Part shown: positions 10,285 through 20,900 of the stretch, in pieces
Numbering within the stretch: position 1 is the stretch's first letter
Layout of the letters: every line of letters begins with the position of its first letter
Assembly: GCA_963971225.1 (NCBI GenBank)
Contig: OZ020268.1
Coordinates: 112,312,830-112,376,829 of the forward strand
Length of the DNA stretch: 64,000 nucleotides
From: Melieria omissa
Taxonomy: Eukaryota; Arthropoda; Insecta; Diptera; Ulidiidae
Direction of reading: 5' to 3'
The notes under the pieces: model-generated
What the model saw: only the letters and a program-made list of their open reading frames with translations
What the model was told of the DNA's origin: nothing
Databases searched by the model: none
Translations under genes and position numbers: made by a program

Positions 10285-11861
10285 AAAAAATTGTAAAAAT
10301 CTTATGAGCAACTATGTCGTTTATTTTAAGCAAACGAATAATGTATATGTGTAAATAAATGTTTTTAAGTACATAGATAATTTATGCTTCCTGCAGATTA
10401 CTCAATATTTAATAAGGGAGTACTATACAAAAGCAGAGACTGCTATTAGAAAAAAACTGAGGGTTGAATAAATAAAACTAAAAATGCAAACTATTATGTA
10501 ATTAAAAAATATATCCCATAAAACGTAATACAGTGAACTCGCAATAATATGAGCTCATTAAAGTTTGTTCACTTCTGCAAAGTTGTTCATGTAAACGAAT
10601 GGCGCAAAAAATAGGGAAAATCACCAATTTGTCATTCTTATCTCTTCTTTGGTAAGTGTGTCAAAAAGTGTTGTTCATATTTCATAGTTTTTTAGTGCAA
10701 AACCTCTAAAGTATATTAAAGTAGTCAATGGTAGGGTATACATGTTCATATTTTGGGTTGTTGATCTGTCAGGATTATAAAATTTACGCGAGCTCACTGT
10801 GTATTTATAGCGGCGAAAGAATTTATTTTTTTTAGCAAATTTGTTTGCAGTTTGGCGTTATTAATAGTTTAATAAATAATTTACTGGCACAACAACCCGC
10901 TTACGCGAGACTGAAAGGCCTAGCTTCCCGCAACCAACCCCATCCCAGTTTGGCGTTATTAGATAATTATATATGTATGTATGGTCTTTAGGAGGTATTT
11001 GAGTTTTTAACTTATTAGGTAATTTATTTTAAACTCTGACAATTTTGTGGAATGGTTTATGATTTCATTGATGAGGAGGTTTTTGTTTTAAAACATACTT
11101 CTTTTAAAAAATCAGCAATGAGTAGTAAATATTTTCGTTTACTAAGTGTTGTAAAAACAAATTCAATCCTGAATGAAGAAGGGCTTCCTATCTTTCACTT
11201 TGAATATACGGATGATCTATTGACAAGACTTTGGTTAAATAACCTTGAGGATGTTTGACCTTAGAAACAGTACTCATTTTTGTTATGTAGCCTGGCGATT
11301 AGTACGCTTTTCTAGATTAAGCATTTAAAAATTTGCATGTTTTGACTTTTTAACGCTCGGGGCATTATCGCCAAGCAGTTATATTAGCATCATGTCGTTA
11401 CCATTAATTACCGATTGACAGCGCACAACTTGGAAATAAATTATTTTCATAATGTACACAATCAGTTAATTATGATTAATTATCGGTAATAAAGATAATA
11501 ATTTTCATTCAACACTAATTAGGCAGTGTTCGCCAAGTGCGCAATTCAAAGATTCTTAAACTGCTGTGGCCGGCTGGCACTGCAAGTCAGTCGAGTCGGG
11601 TCTGCACAGCCCAGTGCCGTAAGTGGGGTTAATTGTGAATCTTGGTTGGAGCAGCCCATTGGCAGCGCTGTTTATAGCTGGGAAGTTGTTATTTTCTTTT
11701 ATTTACGTTTGAGTGCTTGCGCCGTTCGGAGGGGTTTCGCTTTGGTCGTGGTCCGCATCAGCTGTTTCGTAATAAAAAATAAGACGGAACGGGCAATTTT
11801 CACTGTGCCGTAGTATTTATTTGTGCATATTGTTAAAGTTGCGAATCGTCTTACTCCTAAA
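10285..11861. other. Spacer between the thioesterase paralogues
   Basis: This holds the 3' UTR of copy 1, a short retroposon at 10864-10946, and a 68-codon ORF at 11052-11258 that I do not recognise and cannot support as a gene. The last 300 bp precede copy 2 and presumably include its promoter and 5' UTR. Confidence 0.5.
10864..10946 (-). mobile_element. Short SINE-like retroposon, 83 bp, with 15-bp target duplication
   Basis: The segment is bracketed by a perfect 15-bp direct repeat, AGTTTGGCGTTATTA, at 10849-10863 and 10947-10961. That is the size expected for LINE-driven insertion. The body contains ACTGGCACAACAACCCGC and CGCGAGACTGAAAGG. On the minus strand it ends in an AT-rich tail (AAATTATTTATTAAAC). 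A diverged relative of the body occurs at about 30890-30945. I see no clear tRNA A/B-box pair. The minus orientation is inferred from the tail. Confidence 0.6.
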
Positions 11862-14576
11862 ATGTTGAGCGGAACAAGGGTAAAGGGCAAGGAGTTTGCC
11901 AAGTTCATCAAGAATATACTTGACCAGGCGAAAGGGTTTGAAAAGCTGATGTTCAAAGTGAGTGTGACGAATGGGTGACATTTGCGCAACAATGTTGGTT
12001 CTTCGACAACAACAAGAGGAATGAAAAGGATAAAATCCAACTCTTACCCGAAATTCGTACACTTCAATTGTGTTCTTTCTTTGTTAATTTCAGTTTACTT
12101 ATTAAACTAAAAAAGCAAAAGTAAAAGAAATCACTAACTAAAACTACGGAGATTGATAAGTGAATTTTTTTTATACTGAAAGTTTATCGGCATGGCCGGT
12201 GCCCCAACCTATTTGGTGTAAGTTGGATATGTGACGAATTTATGTTTTAATGTTGAATGCTGGTGCTATGAAATGTGTTAGGAAAATCTCTGAAATCTCT
12301 GAGTTAGGAATTTGAGATTTCATGTAACATGTGTGACAGTGACTAGCTGGGCAAATATGTATGTTGACAGGATGGCAAAACCATCCGAGCAAAACCAATC
12401 CAAGCATTTCTGTGAGTTGGGCACCTGGTTATAAAGACAACTCGGCCAGAGCAATTTGCCAGACAAGGTGTCAAGGTCAAGATATCTGAGAAGTGGACAA
12501 TAGGGAAAGTGTACATTATCGACTTGAAGATAGGCAAATAGCGCAACAAATTTGGGGAAAATTGGACTAGAACTACATAATAACCTCAAAAGGTATACAA
12601 CTGGTATCTTTGCCAGGACGCCGTGTCCAGTCCTGGGTTGTCAAGCGACATAAGTAGAGTCCGGCCGATTAATCGGCATCGGCTAGTATCGGCCAATAAA
12701 ACTGGTATCAGCATCAGCCAAAAAATAGGTATCGGTATTGGCTTTTTTGTGTTTTGGCCGATGGCATATCGGCGTATTTTCTTGCTTTAATTTTTTTGTT
12801 TTCATTTTTTGTACCAACGGGTTCTTATGCCCCTTTTCAGTAATGTATTTTCAGATACTGTTTTATATAAATATTTCCTAGAAATGTTTTTTTTTTATAA
12901 AAACTAGGTATTCTTAAAAACACAGATTTTCTTGAAATGTCTATGCATTTTGTCTATTAATGAAGACATTAAAAGAAAGGGCATTTAATTTTACAATCTT
13001 ATTCTTCTTTTATTTTTTCCAAATTTGTTTTCAGACTTCTTCCCACTGCACCTGTACCACGGGTCGCAATTTTAAATATAAAGATCGTAATTTTAAGTTG
13101 AAGAAAATGAATTTGTATGCAACATTTTACGTCAGAAGTTTTTTTCTTTCAGTGGAATAAATGTGATGCATTATTTTTTTTAAAATATGTTAATACAGTC
13201 GTGTCTGGATATAGTGCATTAATTATTGCAAGGCCTGTTCACAGTATTGAGGTTGTTCACTATATCAAGGTTAGAATTTTTGTTCAAAAACTCGTTTTAT
13301 TTGCTCAAAATATACTTTGTGCAAATAAATTTAAAAGATCATTAAAATAAAAATAAAAAACCCTACTTTCGGCCACCATCGGTTTGCACTCGACAAAAAA
13401 CATAAACACTAAGGTCAAGATCCAGCTGATCAACAGCAAAAATACAAATTAGGGGAATACCCTCTTTCATTTTTGATTCATTGTGTTTTTTGTTGCTTTT
13501 TGCTTGAAATTGCTTTCAAAATTTTGTTTACTATTTAGAGGTTTTCGATTATTCACTGTTTAGAGTACTCCATGTAAAAGTAGGGGTGTTCACTTTATCG
13601 AGGTGTTCACTATATAGGGTGTTCACTATACCCAGACACGACAGTATATTAGAATTCTGAACTCTCTTGTAATTTTATTTAATTTGTAATTATTTATTTT
13701 CTCGTTTTTTGTTATTTTGTGATAAATATTACAAACATTTTGTAATAGTTCCTTTTCTTGTTTTATAAAATAGTGTGTGTTTTTGATTGAATTCATTCGT
13801 GTTATTTTTTCTATGTAATCGGCATTGGCCGGTTCTAGCACTTTCGACCGATTAATCGGCATCGGCCAAATCTCCTTCCGGTGTCGGTCGGACTCTAAAC
13901 GTAAGGCATGGGGTTTATCTTACAACGGCTTTGTAAAAGTGAAGCGGAGGCAAAGAGCAAGAAATAATTGTTTAGGCAGAAAATCACATAATTTATCTCA
14001 GATGTTCATTCCTTGTTGTTCAATGTTTATTCAACTCTTATATTAAAAGGGTTAATCATTCATTTAATTGAAATAGAGACTCATTAAATCGATTAAAAAT
14101 GTTGCTGATGAGTTTAGCCAGCGGTTAATTCTATTATTAATCCTAGCCACATAATACATTCAAAACGACATAAAATTTAAACATCATTTTACTTTTCAAA
14201 TTGTAGTTTTCTGTGACAATCATTGTTTTAGGTGCCAGTTATAGACGGTGGTGACGGCAAATGCACTGCCGAGTTCACTGTGGAACCCGAACATCTGAAC
14301 CGCGGAGGCTTTTTACATGGCGGTTTTACGGCCACAGTGGTTGACATGGTGACCACGTATGCGCTGATGTCGAAGCCATCGCATGCCGGCTTGTCGGTGG
14401 ACTTGCATGTCACCTACCTGAAAGCTGCCAAGGAGGGTGACATCGTTGTGGTCAATGCGAGTACAATACGAGCAGGCAGGCAGTTGGCGTTTATCGAGTG
14501 CGAGCTACGGAATAAAAGCGATGGATCCGTCATAGCGAAGGGCAGCCAAACGAAATTCGTTGCAATCGGGAATTAA
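11862..14576 (+). CDS. THEM2/ACOT13-like acyl-CoA thioesterase 2 (hotdog fold)
   Basis: Exon 1 is 11862-11957 (MLSGTRVKGKEFAKFIKNIL..., donor GTGAGT) and exon 2 is 14232-14576 (acceptor GTTTTAG), in phase 0, giving 146 residues. Exon 2 carries VIDGGDGKCTAEFTVEPEH, then GGFLHGGFTATVVDMVTTYALM with the Asp of the active helix, SVDLHVTYLKAAKEGD, and the terminal IAKGSQTKF strand. Exon 1 is too short to stand alone; I chose it because its position, its length and its GFEKLMFK end match the GFDRFIRQ end of copy 1. The 2.3 kb intron holds an inverted-repeat element with another inside it. AATAAA follows near 14602. The gene converges on Peroxidasin, 337 bp between stop codons. Confidence 0.8.
12657..13895. 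mobile_element. TIR DNA element, about 1.2 kb, TA-flanked, host of a nested MITE
   Basis: The left end GAGTCCGGCCGA and the inverted right end GAGTCCGACCGA are flanked by TA (12655-12656 and 13896-13897). Near both termini lies the block CGATTAATCGGCATCGGCC, and the left side is a degenerate run of ATCGGC/ATTGGC units. I see no transposase. Without the nested insertion at 13196-13644 it would be about 790 bp. The superfamily is not certain; TA duplication suggests Tc1/mariner or pogo relatives. Confidence 0.55.
13196..13644. mobile_element. Nested pogo/Tigger-like MITE, 449 bp
   Basis: The left end CAGTCGTGTCTGGATATAGTG is the inverted partner of the right end (CACTATACCCAGACACGACAG on the plus strand), with TA at 13194-13195 and 13645-13646. 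Subterminal sequence repeats a TTCACTATA/TTCACTTTATCGAGG motif several times. There is no coding sequence. It lies inside the 12657-13895 element, so it is the younger insertion. Confidence 0.65.
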
Positions 14577-14913
14577 AATGTGACATATGTAAAGCAACTA
14601 TAATAAATTTTACTAATTAGAGGCCTTTGAAATCTGTGGTTTATTCATGATAATTGAGTACATGTATAGAGATGAATTGAATTAAAAGTTGGCTAGTACG
14701 ATGTGGTGGTGAGTTGCGTGACGATGCGCTCGACGGCGAATGATGGTTTGCCTATGAAGCATCGATGTTGCCGCCGAGGAGTTTTTTAGGGTGTTGTCAA
14801 ATTTCTTACTATCATACTAGCTCCGATTCGTTCCCAATATTCGTGTTCGAATTGAAGAGGAGGAAATACTTTTTGTTAGTAATTTATTCGTCTTTTGTTG
14901 GTTTTGCTTGGCG
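14577..14913. other. Convergent 3' regions of thioesterase 2 and Peroxidasin
   Basis: The thioesterase 2 AATAAA is near 14602. On the minus strand an AATAAA (near 14882-14887) follows the Peroxidasin stop by about 30 bp. Nothing else is seen. Confidence 0.5.
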
Positions 14914-17900
14914 TTAGTTCTTCAATGGCTTCGAGTCCACAATTTCTGGACAGTGTGGACAACAGGCGCCCGGGGGTGTGATCGGCTCAATGCCTTTGCC
15001 GCAAATCACCACTCCGCACTTCTCGTGCGTGCATATGATCTGGGCGTGTCGACATTCGCATTTGGTGCACACATCTGGCGTCCACACTTCGTTATTGAGG
15101 CGCGTGGTTCCGTTTTGTTCGACGCAATGATTGCGCTTTGGCTTAGCTGTTTGTTCGTTGGCGGGTTGAGCGTCGTCGCTGGCGCTGGCACAGGTTTCTT
15201 CGAGTTTGCGCAGCTTCTTGTGCATCTTCTTTAACTCCTTCTGAAAACTGCCCACCACTTCCTCCAAGCCGCTCACGCGCTCCTCGTTTATTTCGTAAAG
15301 CGTCTCCATATCGTTTTCGGCGGGCATGTTCATCATCTGCGACGACGAAGTTGAGCGTTTATTTCGCGAATGTTTCACATAAGTCTGCGGCACATAAGTG
15401 TCCAGCAATGGCGGCAGACTGTTGCACGTGCCGCAGTCCTGCCAGAAATATAGATTAATGCCCGGAATATCCTCGCATTTCTGGTAGCCACCTTGCACTT
15501 TGGGTAGCAGGAAAACATTCTGGGTGACTTCGTCAATGTGATCGCCGTTGTCGCATAGCACTCGCGCCAGGCTTGCTTGCTTGATTTGCTGAAGCTGCTG
15601 CGGCATGAAGACATCAGTGTTTTCATAATAGAAGCGGTCGCCATCACGCAGGCGACGGAACTGCTCTACGAGCAGGCACTGGAACAGTGGTCCGACTTTT
15701 CCGCCCTCGACCTGATCCTCCAATACACCGCCCACCCAAACGTCAATGTTGTCAGGATGTCCATACAACTCTTGCAGTTTGCGGCGCGTTTCGGCGTCAG
15801 TGATCTCGCTACGAAGGTCGTCGAAGGTAACAGCCACAGTGAGATTGCAGAACTCTCGGTACACATTGTAGCCCGGGATACCATGATCACGACCGCGCTG
15901 TATGTTCATGGCGGCCAAGTCGAGAGCCACGGCGTGTGCCGTCTGGAAGAGCTTCTCCGTTAGTTCCGTGTTCAGGTTCTGGTCGGGCGTCTTTAACTTG
16001 GCCGGCACCGCAAACATGCCGCGCATTAGTGGATCTACGCCCCCCTCGTAGGCGATACGCCAAGGTGCAAAGAAAGCCTTGTGCAGCTGTAGGTGTCCTT
16101 GGGGTATCGGCTGGAAGGTGGCATTCAGGCGGTGCAGTACGGGATTGATCATTGTGTGACCGAAGCGAAGAGCCGCCGTGGCGAATTCATTGGCTATGGA
16201 GGGGTTGAGTTCGGCGTCGTAGCCGCGATACTCGCCCAGCATGCGCATGCCACTCTCCCCCACGATGAGCGGCAGCCAGTGCTTGTATGTGAAGTGCTGC
16301 ATCTGCGCGCCCACAATTTTGCGCGCATTATGGTAGATGGTGTCGCCATCCCAGTGCGGGTTGATGTCCCTCATTTTGGTAGCAATGCGGTTGTGTTCGC
16401 GCATCCAGATGTTGTGCATGGCGAGCAGAGCCACTTGTTCGTTGACGCGTATGTCGCCCGCCACGAAGCAGTTCATGGTGTTTTCGTCAAGATTGCGTCG
16501 ACAGTCCATGCCATCTTGCGGTGCTGCGAATGGAAGCATGTCCTTCTGCTTGGGGAAGTGCACGCCGACGCGCATCAGGCCGTCGTCCGTGGTGAGGTTG
16601 CGCAACTCTTGAGAGAACTCGTAACTGTAGCCGTAAACCTGGGAGGCATCAATGTAGGATGTGAGTTGGTTGATTTGCTCGCGATGCTGCACGCTGTCGA
16701 AAAAGACTGACGTCATGCCTGAACCGCAGATCGAGCTGGTGCGCACCAAATCGATGCAGCGGCGGTTCTTGATGCGCGGATCATTGGGCGGCACCTCGAT
16801 GGGATAGCACGGAGGAGCAAATTCGCAAGTCTTCTTGCAGTCAATGCCATCCCAACTCTCCGAGCTAACGGACGGCAATGCGTGGTCCAGATCGTGATCG
16901 AGAAACTGGCCCCACTGCATGACCATGTGTGTGATGCTGCTGTCGGGCGTTGTCTCTTTTGTCGATATGAGTGAAGTGGATATCAGGCGTGAGCTTGGCT
17001 TCGGGTAGCCTGCGTACAACTTGTTTTTCATCCAGCCGATGGGCATACTAAAGCCGTTCTCGTAAATTGGCTTCTCGATGCGACGGAAGGCCGTGAGCGA
17101 TGCACCCCAAGTGGGGTGGCGCAGGTTGTTGCAGGTGCCGTCGATGCTGCGAAACCTCGAGTGGAAGCACATGTCGGTGCAGTTGGGCATCTCGCGGTGC
17201 TCCACACATCCGGACAACTCGGCGACCAGGTGCAAATGTTCCCGCGACAACAGATCGCGGAACTCGTAGTTGTCGCTTTCCATGGTAAGATTGTCGCCCT
17301 TGGCAATGTGCTTGCGGATGTTGACGAGTGTGCGCTCGTAGATTTCAGCAGCACGCGCCAGTTGGCGGGCCTCGCCCGTGGGGAAGCGAAAGACGCGCAG
17401 CAGATCGGCAAAATTTGGTTGGGCAGGAGTGCCGTTCGGTGCGGTGCGATTACGTTTGGTGAACAACGTATCGACGGTGTTGTTTATGGCCAAGTCGATT
17501 TCCTTGGCTGCCTCAGCGAAAGCTATGCGCACGTAACGGTCGCCGGGAGCCAGATCAACGCTATTCCTGTAATGAGAATATTTCAACTTGAGTGCAGGCT
17601 CCAAGCATTTGTAGCAAAATTCATTGATGCTGACAGGGACACTAATCTGGGTAATTAATAAGCGAATAGTTGACAAACTATTTTGTTTTCGCTTCCAAAA
17701 GCATTTTTTGTGAGTAGCTTATGGAGGAATGCAGCTGGCCAAGGGTTAGCTGCATACAACAAAATGGGTGGCGTATAGCAGCGGCAGCCATCAGTTATCA
17801 TGCTCTGCCAAAGTTTATGCAAAGTTTGTGGAGATAAGAACACCAAAGGCAGGAGAAACCATGGAGGAAACTACTTGGATGCAATAAATTCGAATTAAAT

Positions 17901-20900
17901 TGCAATAAATTGGCTAGTGCCTTCAAATGGTCACAAATCGGGTTTATTTATGAATACATCCATATGTATGTTTATGTGTGTGTATATAAGTAATGTGTGC
18001 TTGGCGAGGTCAGGTAATAGTAAGGTATCTGTGGATGTTGTTAGTGTGTTGTACCGCGCTTCACACCAGTTCAGTCAACACCAATTGCCTCCCAACCCAT
18101 ATTTCCATCCAGAGCCAACACAATGTCTGGCAGACAATGTCTGGCAGTATGTAATAGGAATACATATAATCGTATACAAATGAATCCGTTAAGCGTGAAA
18201 CAATTGCACAGAAAACGCTCCCACTAGATGGCTGAAGTCTTGCTCTTCTTGTCATTCTTATAATTTATTAAACATTCTCTTATATCTGTTTTTTAGCTAA
18301 CTTGTAGTAGGAAACTTTAGCGAAAATCAGTGCTGGCAATACGGGTAGGAGCCTAAAGAGCTGTCGATACAGCTAAGCATGGTGGAAGAAGTTGTAGTGG
18401 TTGTAGTGAGTGGAGGAAACTTAATTAACTGTACCAAAATTCTAGCAAAAACTCAACGTAAAAGACACCAGGGTTGGGAGGATTATCAAATAGTTAAGTA
18501 AGAGGCGGAGCGGGCATAGAGAGATTGTTTGAAAAGTTAGTTCGTCATTGTGTTGCTCTGGGTGTAAATTTGTACATTACATATAAATATATTATGTAAG
18601 CATTGCACAGCAAGCAGCTTAAGTAAGCTGCAGATACCCAGTAATTACGTTCTTTCATTAAAATTTGCCTTGGTTAATGAAAAAGTAAAATATAAGCCAT
18701 TTGCCATCTGCCATTTGTGAATTTCATTTTACAATAATAACAATTTACACTTACTTTATGGTTACCAATGCCGAAGCTGTGACACGTCCGTGGTCATTTT
18801 TCAGCGAGCACTCATAGCGGCCGCCATCGAAAATGGTGACGTTCTTCACAAACAGACTGCCAGAGCCGCTGACCTCGTACTTGTCCGTCAACAGCACATT
18901 CGGATCAATGACACGTCCATCGCGCCGCCAGGTAATCTGTTTGAAATCAAAACGTACACACACCAACATTAGCCATTACCTTTAAACACTCGCTAAGCAA
19001 AAACAAAATCGCTTCACAGAGCCCAAAAGCAACCAATTAAAGTGACTGAAATGGCCGGCAGCCAGTAAGCGAGCAACCAACCAACCTGCACACCGTCTTC
19101 CTCTTCCGCCTTGCACGGCAGTTCAATTGTGGTGCCGGTGATTGCTTCCAAATCGTACGGCTCGATGATTAAACGTGGTGCTCCGCGTACCCGCTCCACT
19201 GTTACCGTGGCCTGCACCTCTGCTTGGCCGTTTTCATTTTCGGCAATGCACATGTAGACACCTTTGTTATTGTGTATCGATTGGTTAAAATGGTCGATTT
19301 ATCGTTTTGTTGCAAATGTATTTTACCTGAATCGGTCTCGGCTGCTGCGCTGACGATCAGTTCTGTGTTTTCGTTCTCCAGCACCAGACGCCCATTGCTC
19401 GCAATTGGCTGCCCATTGAATAGCCACGAAATAGCCGGAACGGGATTGCCATCAGCATCGCACTCCAAGACAAAAGGTTTGCCAATTTTAACGGTTTGAT
19501 TTTGTGGAGCCACTATAATATCCGGCAGTTCTGGTGATAAAATGTAAGCGGTCGATTTTAGATCGGCATTGGATGTGATAATAGTGAGGAACTAGGCTAA
19601 GGTTGTTAATTTGGTGAGCGTGTGCAAAAACTTCGTCAGCTGGAAACTACTGGGTATTATTTTTGCTTAACCCATTAGAGCATAACGTCCGATAAATCGG
19701 ACGCCAATAAAATTATTATTTTAGGAGTTACATATATTTTACTCAAGGTTTATCCTTTTAAAACAGTAATTTAATATTTTAACTTTACTAATGGGTTAAA
19801 TAGAGGAAACGCTTATAATGGGGGAAACTTCTCCAAGTTTTTTCGTACTAATTGCTTTGTGAGCTATATTAGCACTTTGGTGACATGGACACATAGCGTG
19901 GCTACCAGAAATAGTAAATTTTGATTTGAGCCAAAAACTGGGGATATAAAAATCCAATTTTGGATCCAAGGTTAAATATTTGCCTGTAGAGCTCAAAACC
20001 TGTTAGAGAGATAAGTAAAAAAGACTTGACTCGTTTTTCACACTGCATCCGACGTCACTTAACCTCACATTTAATGGCAAACCTCATAAAATCGTCCATG
20101 TGGGTGAAATGCTTGAGTTCATAATAATTTGTACTTTCCATAACTGTTAACGCAGAGGAACAGAGATGAGCGCATAGAAAAGGAAACCCTATCTGTTCCC
20201 CTCTCCCTCGTTTGTCTTCAATTTGTTTACAATTTGGTCTGGTCCTACCAGTTGGAGTCAGATCGGCGCTTCCAACTGACGTTAGTATGCAAACTACACC
20301 CATACCTCACTTTGCGTCGTGGTTACGTTCCAAAAAAACACGACGCAAATTGAAACGACGTAAAGTGAATTATGATTTTCTATAGCAAACCAAACAAAAA
20401 AAAAAAACAAATTTAATTAAAACAAAACAAAATATTCAATTAATTTATAAGAACAAAATAAAAATTAATCACTGTCTGATGAGTCCATAGTGGCTGTTGT
20501 CGTAAGTCGGCTTTCTTTCACAAAAGTTAGAAAGGAATTCCCGAGTTTTGATGGCATGGCGCATTAGAAACAAAAGTCGTGCCATCTTTTACAAAAAAAG
20601 ACAATTTCAAAAAAAAAGTTAAAGACTCGAACCCAAAACAACGCAGCTTCGAAAATCTGACGACGCACATTGAAAATTAGTACTAATTCAGCAGCGACGC
20701 AACTTCGAAACAACGCAAAACGAAACGACGCAAAGCGAGGTATTGGTGTATAGAGGCAACTGGCAAAGGTTTACTAACGTGGCTAAAACCGTTCCACAAA
20801 AACATGAGTAATGATGGTTCTTGCACCTGTTTCCCCTAAGGGTCAGATGACTACTACATTTTAAAGCAGTTGATTTTATTTTATTTTATTACTAACAAAA

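Noticed and set aside
11052..11258. 68-codon ORF between the thioesterase genes
   Set aside because: Plausible composition, but no recognised domain and no splice or poly(A) context that I could support.
16093..16710. 205-codon plus-strand ORF, with others at 14908-17658, opposite Peroxidasin
   Set aside because: They lie antisense to the conserved peroxidase exon and have no recognisable domain; long shadow frames are expected against GC-rich coding sequence.
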